A stretch of DNA of 64,000 nt, from NCBI GenBank assembly GCA_017452525.1, contig JAFTMG010000089.1, forward strand, positions 1-64,000, in the 5' to 3' direction. The translations under genes were made by a program, and so were the position numbers. Source of the stretch: Clostridia bacterium (GTDB lineage Bacteria; Bacillota; Clostridia; Oscillospirales; CAG-272). Each line of letters starts with the position of its first letter. The stretch's first letter is position 1. The notes beneath the pieces were generated by a model. That model ran no database searches and was not told where the DNA came from. It was given only the letters and a program-made list of their open reading frames with translations. This document shows positions 24,022-31,527 of the stretch, one piece after another.

Positions 24022-24443
24022 TGATTGTTTGCTCCTTTCACCGTCATTCGGTTGTTGCTGAGGAAGCCGAAGATGGAAACTCCGATCACGCTGGTCAGAG
24101 GAATGGTGTAGGCAATTCCTTTTCCGTTTTTGATGGTACGGAACCGTTCTTCGATGGCGTTCAATGCCTGAACCGCCTGATTTTCACGGATCACGCTGAA
24201 GATGACGGTTTTGTCCGTTTCCACAAGACCGAGGATGCTCCGGATCTCCGCGTTTGCCGTACCCTGCGCGGGAATGGCAAGCTGCATATTCACGTCAAAG
24301 GATTGGATCAGATCCATGTAAAAATCCGCTTTGTTACGATTGACGATGGTGATCATCAGCTCCAGTTTTTCGGAAACCACGTGCTTTGGTTGGGCCGCTT
24401 CCGTTGGCATATTCTTTTTTGCTCTGAATTTTGTTCTGCTCAT
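24018..24443 (-). CDS. PII-like regulatory protein (first of pair)
   Basis: A 141-residue relative of the next gene: a basic N-terminal extension (MSRTKFRAKKNMP) of about 30 residues, then KLELMITIVNRNKADFYMDLIQ, NMQLAIPAQGTANAEIRSILGL where the T-loop should be, and KTVIFSVIRENQAVQALNAIEE. The fold matches PII, although it lacks the classic signature sequences. AAGGAG precedes the chosen ATG; an upstream in-frame ATG at 24491 would overlap the previous gene and is not used. It starts 13 bases after the DUF1538 gene and its stop overlaps the next ATG. Two unequal PII-like chains next to one membrane protein point to separate regulatory inputs or a mixed trimer. Confidence 0.7.
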   Translation of the reverse strand: MSRTKFRAKKNMPTEAAQPKHVVSEKLELMITIVNRNKADFYMDLIQSFDVNMQLAIPAQGTANAEIRSILGLVETDKTVIFSVIRENQAVQALNAIEERFRTIKNGKGIAYTIPLTSVIGVSIFGFLSNNRMTVKGANNQ

Positions 24444-24456
24444 ATGCGGTCTCCTT

Positions 24457-25983
24457 TCACGAGAAATAGATGATCTGCTCGTCATCGGCATCCAGAATAC
24501 GCTTCATGGCGATGCGCTGACGTACCTTGGCAGACATGATGGCACGGAAGCCAAGGATCTGGATGGTGATCAGAGGCGTCATGGCGACCATGGCGACCAC
24601 ACCAAAGGCATAGCTGAGGATAGCTGCCTCGCCCCGCAGTGCGAAGCACATACCCATTGCCATGGGGAGGATGAAGCTGGAGGTCAGAGGACCGCTGGCA
24701 ACTCCGCCGGAGTCAAAGGCGATCGCAGTATAAAGCTTGGGCACAAAGAAGGAAAGACCGAGGGAGAGCATGTAGCCGGGAATCATGTAGTACAGGATCG
24801 AGAAACCGAAAACGATTCGGATGGTGGAGAGGAAAATGGAGATACCGACACCGATCGAAAGCGCCAGAAGCATGGAACGCTTGGAAACGGTACCGCCGGT
24901 GATCTCTTCCACCTGCTTTTTCAATACGTGCACTGCCGGCTCTGCCATAACCACCACCGTACCGATGATAAAGCCGAAAATGATTACGTATAGCGCATTG
25001 TTCTGCGCCATTTCGGAGCCAAGCTTGAAGCCGATGGGCATGAACCCGATAGAAACGGCGGAGAGGAAAATAACGAGTCCTAAAAAAGTGTAGACGATGC
25101 CGACAAATATTTGTGCCAGCTTTTTACGGGGAAGCTTGAGCATGGAAAATTGGAGGATCAGGAAGAACGCAAGAATCAAACCGAGTGCCCGTGCGACCTC
25201 AAGAGAGGTGTGATAAATGATTCCGAAGAGATTTGCGCCCAATTTTGTTTCTATAGAGTAGTCGGGCAGGGCATAAGTCAACTCACCGTTGGATGTGAGT
25301 GTCAGGATCAAAACGGCAAGAATGGGACCGATGGAGCACATGGCAATCAGACCGAAGCTGTTTTCATTGGCATCCTTACCGCCGATAACTGTCGCGATAC
25401 CGACACCCATTGCCATGATGAAGGGGACCGTGATGGGACCGGTAGTAACACCACCGGAGTCAAAGGCGAGGGGCAGAAAGTCTGCCTTGCCGCTTGCCAA
25501 CAGCAGCGAGGAAATGGCGAACATGGTCATATAGAAGAACATCAAGAGCATGGACAGATTCTTTTTGAACACGATCTTGACGATCGAAAGCAAGAGAAAG
25601 AGCCCCACACCGACGCCGACGGTGAAGATCAGCAAGGTGCTGTTCATCACCGCGCTGACTTGCCCCGCAAGAACCGAAAGGTCAGGCTCCGCAATGGTGA
25701 TCAGCAAGCCCATAACAAAGCAAACGGAAAGCAGGATCTTCAGTTTGCCTGTTTTGGCAAGACCCGAGCCGACATGTTCTCCCATGGGGGTCATTGCAAG
25801 ATCCGCGCCGAGATTGAAAAGTCCGATTCCGAGGATGAGAAAGACGGCAGAGATCAGAAATACTGCCAATTCCTTCGGGGTGAACGCTACAAGCGGGGTA
25901 AAGTAGACAATCAGAACGAGACACACCACGGGCAGGACGGATATCATCGCTTCTTTTAGCTTTTCGTATAAAGATTTGAGCAT
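24457..25983 (-). CDS. DUF1538 membrane protein (putative transporter)
   Basis: The 508-residue protein has about twelve membrane helices arranged as two related halves. Each half carries the same motif: AFDSGGVTTGPIT at about residue 173 and AFDSGGVASGPLT at about 422. This internal repeat defines DUF1538, a family of presumed transporters with unknown substrate. Two-fold pseudo-symmetry with conserved polar residues inside the membrane is typical of secondary carriers. AAGGAGG lies directly before the ATG and a sigma-A promoter lies 40 bases upstream. It heads an operon with two PII-like genes, recalling AmtB-GlnK, so transport is probably gated by PII binding. Confidence 0.85.
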   Translation of the reverse strand: MLKSLYEKLKEAMISVLPVVCLVLIVYFTPLVAFTPKELAVFLISAVFLILGIGLFNLGADLAMTPMGEHVGSGLAKTGKLKILLSVCFVMGLLITIAEPDLSVLAGQVSAVMNSTLLIFTVGVGVGLFLLLSIVKIVFKKNLSMLLMFFYMTMFAISSLLLASGKADFLPLAFDSGGVTTGPITVPFIMAMGVGIATVIGGKDANENSFGLIAMCSIGPILAVLILTLTSNGELTYALPDYSIETKLGANLFGIIYHTSLEVARALGLILAFFLILQFSMLKLPRKKLAQIFVGIVYTFLGLVIFLSAVSIGFMPIGFKLGSEMAQNNALYVIIFGFIIGTVVVMAEPAVHVLKKQVEEITGGTVSKRSMLLALSIGVGISIFLSTIRIVFGFSILYYMIPGYMLSLGLSFFVPKLYTAIAFDSGGVASGPLTSSFILPMAMGMCFALRGEAAILSYAFGVVAMVAMTPLITIQILGFRAIMSAKVRQRIAMKRILDADDEQIIYFS

Positions 25984-26022
25984 TCCGGCCTCCTTATAAT
26001 AAATATGAAGATAACTGTATAT

Positions 26023-26051
26023 ATTCTATCATGCTTTGAAATGATTTGCAA
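26023..26051 (-). promoter_or_regulatory. Sigma-A promoter of the DUF1538-PII operon
   Basis: On the minus strand, TTGCAA (26051-26046) and TAGAAT (26028-26023) with a 17-base spacer. Confidence 0.7.
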
Positions 26052-26099
26052 GGGGAAAACGGTTTTTTGTGAAAGAATAAAATCGACAAGACATATATA

Positions 26100-26128
26100 T
26101 TGACAAAATTCAAGTCGCCTGCTATAAT
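26100..26128 (+). promoter_or_regulatory. Sigma-A promoter of the TraX-like gene
   Basis: Exact consensus TTGACA (26100-26105) and TATAAT (26123-26128) with a 17-base spacer. It is divergent from the DUF1538 promoter about 50 bases away. Confidence 0.9.
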
Positions 26129-26170
26129 GGGATCGAATAGCAGATCAAACCGTGGGAATGGAGGAATATG

Positions 26171-26917
26171 ATGGCTGACACGAAAAACGGATTTGGCGGT
26201 ATCAGCGCGTTTGCCCTCCATATACTGGCGATGGGGTTGATGCTGTGCGATCACCTTTGGGCAACGGTAGTGCCGTTACCTCTGTTGGGGTGGCTGGGGA
26301 GAATTGCTTTTCCGATATTTGCGTATATGCTGGTGGAAGGGTATTTTCATACGCGTAGCCTGCGAAGATATGCCCTTCGTCTGTTGCTGTTCGCGCTGCT
26401 CTCCGAGATCCCGTTCGATTTGTTTTACGGAGGAACCGTTTTTTATCCCTTTCATCAGAATGTGTTGTGGACTCTGTTGCTGTCCCTGCTGTGTATTTAT
26501 CTGATTGAAAGTACGCGTCGTTTGGGGAAGCGGTGGCTGACTGCGCTTGTCGTTCTTGCGGTTGCGTTGCTTGGTTTTCTTCTTGGTTTTCTCACCATGA
26601 TCGATTATTACGGTTACGGTGTGCTGACCGTTCTGGTATTTTACCTGTTCCGTGAGCGCAAATGGACTTGCCTGCTTGGGCAGATCCTGCTGCTCGGTTA
26701 TATCCATTGGGAAATGATGGGCGGACTGAGCGTTCCCATCAGGGTGTTCGGTACCACGGTCTATCTGGTACAGCAGGGAACTGCGTTGCTGGCGTTGATC
26801 CCCATATGGCTTTACCGCGGCAGACAAGGTCCTCACAACCGATGGACCCGCTTGATCTTTTATGCTTTTTATCCCCTTCATATGCTGATTCTGTTTTTAT
26901 TGCAATTGATATCTTAA
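26171..26917 (+). CDS. TraX-family membrane protein
   Basis: A 248-residue protein with about seven or eight membrane helices. The start HILAMGLMLCDHLWAT and the following GRIAFPIFAYMLVEGYFHT are characteristic of the TraX family, first known as an F-pilin N-acetylating membrane protein. Chromosomal homologues in Firmicutes have no conjugation genes nearby and probably act as membrane O- or N-acyltransferases on unknown substrates. Two adjacent ATGs exist (26168, 26171); the second is six bases from GGAGG and is preferred. A consensus promoter lies 43 bases upstream. The GNAT gene follows 33 bases later and may share the transcript. Confidence 0.85.
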   Translation: MADTKNGFGGISAFALHILAMGLMLCDHLWATVVPLPLLGWLGRIAFPIFAYMLVEGYFHTRSLRRYALRLLLFALLSEIPFDLFYGGTVFYPFHQNVLWTLLLSLLCIYLIESTRRLGKRWLTALVVLAVALLGFLLGFLTMIDYYGYGVLTVLVFYLFRERKWTCLLGQILLLGYIHWEMMGGLSVPIRVFGTTVYLVQQGTALLALIPIWLYRGRQGPHNRWTRLIFYAFYPLHMLILFLLQLIS

Positions 26918-26950
26918 CAACGATAGATTGAAAAATGGAGGTGTTTTGTC

Positions 26951-27508
26951 ATGAAACAGCTGAAAATGATCCGATATCGCGCTCCAATATGCAAACGCGC
27001 TTTGCCGGAGGGATGGAGGTATGAGCTTTATCACGGTACGCGTGAGGAGATAGCAGACTGGATCGAGATCTGTAAAAACGGGCTCTTCGGTCCCAATCTT
27101 AACGAGGAGGCCTTCGGTAAATACATTCTGCGGTGGCGGGATCTCGTGCCGGAGAAGGATCTGTTTTTTGTGGTGAACGCCGAGGGGATGCGTGTGGCTA
27201 CGATTGCCTACGTTCGGTACGCGGACGGTACAGGGTACGTACACTGTGTCGGATCACTCCCCGAAACGCGCGGCAAGGGCGTTGGTCACGCCATGATCTC
27301 GCATGCGCTGGAGATGGGTGAGGAAAGAGAGGTATCTCATACCGTATTAACGACAGACGATTTTCGTTTGGCTGCCATTAAAACATATCTGGATGCGGGA
27401 TTTTTGCCCGTGCTCTACCATGACCCCGACAGCGATATGGGGGCACGTTGGGACAAGGTACTTGCCGAGCTGCATTACCGTCAAGTGGAATATATCGTGG
27501 AAGAATAA
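26951..27508 (+). CDS. GNAT-family N-acetyltransferase
   Basis: A 185-residue acetyltransferase. The acetyl-CoA-binding core is visible as VHCVGSLPETRGKGVGHAMISHALEMG, with the family R/Q-x-x-G-x-G/A pattern as RGKGVG, preceded by the strand VATIAYVRY and followed by LTTDDFRLAAIKTYLDAGF, the usual helix near the end of the fold. The acceptor substrate cannot be inferred. GGAGGTG precedes the ATG. It lies behind the TraX-like gene, and a hairpin follows the stop codon, shared with the convergent aminotransferase gene. Confidence 0.85.
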   Translation: MKQLKMIRYRAPICKRALPEGWRYELYHGTREEIADWIEICKNGLFGPNLNEEAFGKYILRWRDLVPEKDLFFVVNAEGMRVATIAYVRYADGTGYVHCVGSLPETRGKGVGHAMISHALEMGEEREVSHTVLTTDDFRLAAIKTYLDAGFLPVLYHDPDSDMGARWDKVLAELHYRQVEYIVEE

Positions 27509-27512
27509 AACG

Positions 27513-27542
27513 GATCCCCGGCAGGAAATACTGTCGGGGATC
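27513..27542 (-). terminator. Terminator hairpin between GNAT and aminotransferase genes
   Basis: Arms GATCCCCGGCAG (27513-27524) and CTGTCGGGGATC (27531-27542) pair with one G-T wobble around a six-base loop. The T-run (TTTTATT) is on the minus-strand side, so it mainly serves the aminotransferase operon. Confidence 0.7.
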
Positions 27543-27554
27543 TGCTGTTGGATG

Positions 27555-28724
27555 TTATTTTATTTCGTTCAAAAATTCGCCTATTCTGTGCAGTGCTTCC
27601 TTGATATGCTCAGTGGAATAGCAATAGGATGCGCGGACAAAGCCTTCGCCGCCCTGCCCGAAAGCGGGACCGGGAACCACGGCAACGTGTTTGCTGTAAA
27701 GCAGCTGCTCGCAGAATTCCTCCGAGGTCAATCCCGTGCTTTGGATGCAGGGGAAGGCGTAGAAGGCACCCTTTGGCTCGCGGCAGGTCAGTCCCAACTT
27801 GTTGAAACCGTGAACGATCAGTCGGCGGCGCATGTCGTATTCCTCGCGCATCTGCTCCACCGCCTCATCGCAGGAGCGGAGCGCTTCGATCGCAGCATAC
27901 TGAGAGGTGGTCGGTGCGCACATGATGGCAAACTGGTGGATCTTAGTGATCTGAGCCATGATCGGTGCGGGACCGCAAGCGTAGCCGAGACGCCATCCCG
28001 TCATGGAGAAGGTCTTGGAGAAGCCGTTGACGACCACGGTGCGCTCCCACATGCCGTCGATGGCGGCAATAGAGACATGCTTTTCTCCGCCGAAGGTCAA
28101 CTCGGCGTAGATCTCATCGGAAAGGACAAGAATGTTTTTGTCACGCAGAACAGTAGCGATCTTTTCCAGATCCTCACGCTCCATAATGGCACCGGTCGGA
28201 TTGCAGGGGTAGGGGAGAACGAGGACCTTGGTGCGGGGCGTGATAGCAGCAAGCAGCTCCTCAGGGGTCAGCTTGAAGGCGTTTTCCGCTTTGGTCTCAA
28301 TGATGACGGGAACACCGCCCGCCAATTGTGTGATCGGCTCATAGCAGACATAGCTCGGCTGAGGGATGATGACCTCATCGCCGGGGGAAACAACGGCGCG
28401 GATGCAAGCATCGATCGCCTCACTGCCGCCGACAGTGATCAGCACCTCCTCCTCGGGGAGGTAGGAGAGCTGATATTTGCGGCGCATGTAGTTGGTGATC
28501 TCAAGACGCAACTTTTCAAGACCTCGGTTGGAGGTATAGCGGGTTTGGCTTTTCTCCAGTGAGGTAATGCCTGCTTTGCGGATCTGCCACGGTGTCGGAA
28601 AATCCGGCTCACCGACACCGAGGGAGATGACGTCCTCCATGGTGTTGGCAATATCAAAGAATTTACGAATGCCGGACGGCTTCATTTGTAAGACCGTCGG
28701 CGTTAAAAGCTTATTGTAGTCCAT
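27555..28724 (-). CDS. alaT: Class I/II PLP aminotransferase, AlaT-like
   Basis: A 389-residue fold-type I aminotransferase. Key motifs are SLGVGEPDFPTP, YTSNRGLEKLR, the Asn in PYPCNPTGAIM, the PLP-contact Asp-Tyr region in VLSDEIYAEL, the Schiff-base lysine in NGFSKTFSMTGWRLGY, and the C-terminal carboxylate-binding arginine in FVRASYC. Aspartate, alanine and aromatic aminotransferases share these, so motif alone does not fix the substrate. Three contextual points favour alanine: a T-box with a GCA specifier upstream, an Lrp-type regulator gene overlapping by one base (TGATG), and the known alaR-alaT pair in Bacillus subtilis. ATG 28724 is preferred over GTG 28727. Confidence 0.8.
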   Translation of the reverse strand: MDYNKLLTPTVLQMKPSGIRKFFDIANTMEDVISLGVGEPDFPTPWQIRKAGITSLEKSQTRYTSNRGLEKLRLEITNYMRRKYQLSYLPEEEVLITVGGSEAIDACIRAVVSPGDEVIIPQPSYVCYEPITQLAGGVPVIIETKAENAFKLTPEELLAAITPRTKVLVLPYPCNPTGAIMEREDLEKIATVLRDKNILVLSDEIYAELTFGGEKHVSIAAIDGMWERTVVVNGFSKTFSMTGWRLGYACGPAPIMAQITKIHQFAIMCAPTTSQYAAIEALRSCDEAVEQMREEYDMRRRLIVHGFNKLGLTCREPKGAFYAFPCIQSTGLTSEEFCEQLLYSKHVAVVPGPAFGQGGEGFVRASYCYSTEHIKEALHRIGEFLNEIK

Positions 28725-29206
28725 CACAGCGAGAAGTTCCCCCTGTCATCCGAAGGCTTGCCGATCAGCTCCACGTCCAGCTCCTTGTAGCGGCGCAGGA
28801 TAAAGTGGGTGGTGGTGGAAATGACCGAATCGATGGTGGAGAGCTCCTTTGCCACAAACATGGCGACCTCCTTGAAGGTCTTTCCCGTTACGGTCACGCT
28901 CAGATCGTAGCCGCCCGACATCAGATAGACAGACTCCACCTCGGGATATTGGGACACCTTCATGGCGACCTCTTCAAAGCCAAGCCCTGCCTTGGGGGTG
29001 ACCTTCAGCTCGATCAAAGCAGAGACGTGGGTGTTGTCGATCCGCTCCCAGTCAATGACTGCCTTGTAGCCGCGGATCAAGCCCTCTTTTTCCATCTCGG
29101 CAATATTATTGTGAACGTCTTTTTCTTCCGCGCCGGTCATTACGGCGAGTTCTTCATCCTTCAGGCGAGCATTTTTGCTCAGCAGCTTCAAAAGCTTCAA
29201 ATTCAT
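28724..29206 (-). CDS. alaR: Lrp/AsnC-family regulator, AlaR-like
   Basis: A 160-residue Lrp/AsnC protein: an N-terminal winged helix-turn-helix (LLSKNARLKDEELAVMTGAE) and a C-terminal RAM ligand-binding domain with VSQYPEVESVYLMSGGYDL. Members are octameric amino-acid-responsive regulators. The gene is the first behind the T-box and overlaps the aminotransferase gene, the same arrangement as alaR-alaT of B. subtilis, where the regulator activates the transaminase gene. GAGGA lies nine bases before the ATG. It may therefore add a second, ligand-based control over the tRNA-based one. Confidence 0.88.
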   Translation of the reverse strand: MNLKLLKLLSKNARLKDEELAVMTGAEEKDVHNNIAEMEKEGLIRGYKAVIDWERIDNTHVSALIELKVTPKAGLGFEEVAMKVSQYPEVESVYLMSGGYDLSVTVTGKTFKEVAMFVAKELSTIDSVISTTTHFILRRYKELDVELIGKPSDDRGNFSL

Positions 29207-29230
29207 GGGGAGTTCCTCACTTTCCTAATC

Positions 29231-29506
29231 AAAAATAGCCCTGATTGCACTGTATGCAATCAGGGCGAATGTGTGTCATCCGTGTTACCACCTAATTTCG
29301 GGGAGATGTCCCCGCACTCTGTCGGCACTCTGTCATGCCGCCTCCCGGATAACGGTGGGAAGCCGTTGAAGCCTACTTGGTACGTCCGTTCGGTTCAAAG
29401 CTCGGGGACTGCTTCACAGGCGGCACCGGAAGACTTGCACCAACCGTCTTCTCTCTGTACGTCCGCGTACCTGTTACTCCTTCCCGTCATGGCGTTTGGG
29501 AATATA
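29231..29506 (-). promoter_or_regulatory. T-box leader with alanine (GCA) specifier
   Basis: Reading the minus strand from about 29506: stem I begins with CGGGAAGGAGTAACAGG, carries the AGTA side of the specifier loop, and the distal part contains ACAGAGAG and GGTTGGTG. The returning strand reads CCTGT-GAAGCAG-TCCC: CCTGT pairs with ACAGG and TCCC with GGGA, leaving GAAGCAG as the specifier loop, so the codon is GCA at 29412-29410, alanine. The T-box sequence AGGTGGTAACACGG is at 29293-29280. The terminator has perfect 12-base arms at 29266-29255 and 29249-29238 followed by TATTTTT. Uncharged tRNA-Ala should stabilise the antiterminator and switch on the regulator-aminotransferase operon. Confidence 0.93.
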
Positions 29507-29512
29507 TAATAT

Positions 29513-29541
29513 ATTATAACCGAAAGCAGACAGAATGTCAA
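29513..29541 (-). promoter_or_regulatory. Sigma-A promoter of the T-box operon
   Basis: On the minus strand TTGACA (29541-29536) and TATAAT (29518-29513) with a 17-base spacer, both exact consensus, about ten bases before the T-box leader. Confidence 0.92.
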
Positions 29542-29585
29542 GTATTTTTTGAAAATTCCGGCAAGAGGAGTGGCACATGATGAAC

Positions 29586-29614
29586 TTGACACTGTTTTTG
29601 AGGTGTGGTATAAT
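29586..29614 (+). promoter_or_regulatory. Sigma-A promoter of the small membrane protein gene
   Basis: TTGACA (29586-29591), 17-base spacer, TATAAT (29609-29614), exact consensus, divergent from the T-box promoter. Confidence 0.9.
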
Positions 29615-29649
29615 GGACAACGTAAAGGGGATCTACGGAGGGATTAAGA

Positions 29650-30006
29650 ATGACCAAGAAAAAATCAATTATTACGATTGTTGTTATATTGCTTGCGTTT
29701 TGGACTGTATGCGGAATTGGTTACGCCGTGTTCAATGCGTATTTTGAAAAAATGGAGCGGCAAGAGATTTTGGCAATTGTATCTGATCATTTGATGTCTG
29801 ATGCAGTGTTTGCCGACAAATACGGATCTGTACAATCTGTAACATGGAACAACGATAAAGAATTTGTTAAAGTCCACGGACATGAATGCATTGTGCCGTG
29901 TTTGATTACTACATCAGATGATACCGTTTTTGAGGTCGATGTGCGTTTTAATTTTGAAAATGCAACTCACAGCTTCTATTATGATTCCGTAACATGCGCT
30001 CAATGA
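29650..30006 (+). CDS. Small membrane-anchored protein of unknown function
   Basis: A 118-residue protein with a lysine-rich start (MTKKK), one hydrophobic segment at about residues 6-28 (IITIVVILLAFWTVCGIGYAV), and an extracellular domain of about 90 residues with two cysteines (GHECIVPCLITT) and a third near the end. The segment could be a signal anchor; no lipobox is present. I do not recognise the family. CGGAGGGA precedes the ATG and the promoter is perfect, so it is probably expressed strongly. It is a single-gene unit closed by a strong hairpin. It has lower GC than its neighbours, as short membrane proteins often do. Confidence 0.75.
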   Translation: MTKKKSIITIVVILLAFWTVCGIGYAVFNAYFEKMERQEILAIVSDHLMSDAVFADKYGSVQSVTWNNDKEFVKVHGHECIVPCLITTSDDTVFEVDVRFNFENATHSFYYDSVTCAQ

Positions 30007-30011
30007 ATGAG

Positions 30012-30051
30012 AATCCCCATGCCGCTACATCGAAAATGCGGCATGGGGATT
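30012..30051. terminator. Bidirectional terminator between the small gene and argH
   Basis: Perfect 14-base arms (AATCCCCATGCCGC and complement) with a 12-base loop, followed by TTTCC on the plus strand and flanked by the argH stop at 30066. Confidence 0.85.
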
Positions 30052-30065
30052 TTCCGTCTTGCGAA

Positions 30066-31448
30066 TCAAATATTTCCTTTAAGGTACGCTGTCATGTCCG
30101 CGATCTGTGTTTCGACGGACTCGACGGACGTGCCGCCCTCGGAGATGCGCTTGGCGACACAGGTCTCCAGGCTGATCTCATTGTAGAGGTCCTCCTCAAA
30201 CAGCTCGCTGTAGGCGCGGTACTCGTCGAGGGGCAGGGCATCCAGCACGGTACGCTTTTCGATGCAGAGGGCAACGATCTGACCGACGATCTTATACGCG
30301 GCACGGAAGGGCATGCCTTTTTTGGTCAGATAGTCGGCGAGATCGGTGGCGTTGATGAAGCCGCCCTGTGCCGCACGGTACATGTTCTCGGGGATGGCTT
30401 TCATGGTGGCGATCATGGGGGTGAAAACGCCGAGGCACATCTTGACGGTCTCGATGCTGTCAAAGATCGCCTCCTTGTCCTCCTGCATGTCCTTGTTATA
30501 TGCGAGGGGGAGACCCTTGAGCGTGGTCAGCAGTGCCATCAGATCGCCGTAGACGCGGCCGGTCTTGCCGCGCACCAGCTCTGCCATGTCGGGATTCTTT
30601 TTCTGGGGCATGATGCTGGAGCCCGTTGTGTAGGAATCGTCCAGCTCAATGAATTTGAATTCCCAAGATGCCCAGAGGATGATCTCCTCGGAGAAGCGGG
30701 ATAGGTGCATCATCAGAATACTGAAGGCACTCATCAGCTCAACGCAGAAATCGCGGTCGGAAACACCATCCAGGCTGTTGAGGCAGATGCCGTCAAAGTC
30801 CAGCTTGGCAGCCTCCATGCGGCGGTCGGTGGGATATGTCGTACCTGCCAGCGCGCAGGAGCCGATGGGGGAGATATTCATGCGCGCGCGGGCATCCTCA
30901 ATGCGGGCAATGTCGCGGCGCAGCATATAAGCATATGCCATCAGATGGTGCCCGAAGGTGATGGGCTGGGCTCGTTGGAGATGCGTGTAGCCCGGCATGA
31001 TGGTCGCTTTATAAGTCTTAGCCTGATCGAGAATGGCGGCGATGAGATTTTTGAGCGCTTCGATGATGTCGCTCGTTTCATCGCGCAGATACATACGGAT
31101 GTCCAGCGCCACCTGATCGTTACGGGAACGGGCGGTGTGCAGTTTTTTGCCCACGTCACCGATGCGCTCGGTCAAGACCTGCTCGATGAACATGTGAATG
31201 TCCTCGCAGTCGTAGTCAAAGGTCAGCTTGCCGCTTTCCAGATCCTCAAGAATGGAGCCGAGGGCTTCGATGATGGTGTCGGCATCCTCCGGCGGAATGA
31301 TCTTCTGCGCGCCCAGCATGGCGGCGTGCGCCATCGAGCCGCGGATGTCCTGACGGAACATCTTGCAGTCAAAGTGAATAGAAGAATTGAAATCGTCAGC
31401 CGTTTTGTCCAGTTCCTTGGCGAAACGGCCGGCCCACATTTTTGCCAT
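30066..31448 (-). CDS. argH: Argininosuccinate lyase
   Basis: The 460-residue protein is a full-length member of the fumarase/aspartase superfamily. The family signature GSSIMPQKKNPD is at about residue 275-286, and the argininosuccinate-lyase N terminus KMWAGRFAKELDKTADDFNSS is clear. It splits argininosuccinate into arginine and fumarate, the last step of arginine synthesis, as a cytoplasmic tetramer. AAGGAG lies eleven bases before the ATG. argG is 79 bases upstream on the same strand; a hairpin in the gap may lower readthrough into argH. Confidence 0.97.
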   Translation of the reverse strand: MAKMWAGRFAKELDKTADDFNSSIHFDCKMFRQDIRGSMAHAAMLGAQKIIPPEDADTIIEALGSILEDLESGKLTFDYDCEDIHMFIEQVLTERIGDVGKKLHTARSRNDQVALDIRMYLRDETSDIIEALKNLIAAILDQAKTYKATIMPGYTHLQRAQPITFGHHLMAYAYMLRRDIARIEDARARMNISPIGSCALAGTTYPTDRRMEAAKLDFDGICLNSLDGVSDRDFCVELMSAFSILMMHLSRFSEEIILWASWEFKFIELDDSYTTGSSIMPQKKNPDMAELVRGKTGRVYGDLMALLTTLKGLPLAYNKDMQEDKEAIFDSIETVKMCLGVFTPMIATMKAIPENMYRAAQGGFINATDLADYLTKKGMPFRAAYKIVGQIVALCIEKRTVLDALPLDEYRAYSELFEEDLYNEISLETCVAKRISEGGTSVESVETQIADMTAYLKGNI

Positions 31449-31481
31449 GATATGTGAAGCTCCTTTATTTTAATAACAGGG

Positions 31482-31511
31482 AAAAGAGACGGCAAGGCTA
31501 CCGTCTCTTTT
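31482..31511 (-). terminator. Hairpin between argG and argH
   Basis: Perfect eleven-base arms (AAAAGAGACGG and complement) with an eight-base loop. On the minus strand the stem itself ends in TTTT but is followed by CCCTG, so it may be a weak terminator or an mRNA-processing or stability element within the argGH transcript. Confidence 0.65.
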
Positions 31512-31527
31512 CAAGTCGGGTGTAAAC

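Noticed and set aside
29994-31457. Plus-strand open frames opposite argH
   Set aside because: They are antisense shadows of argH, which is unambiguous by motif.
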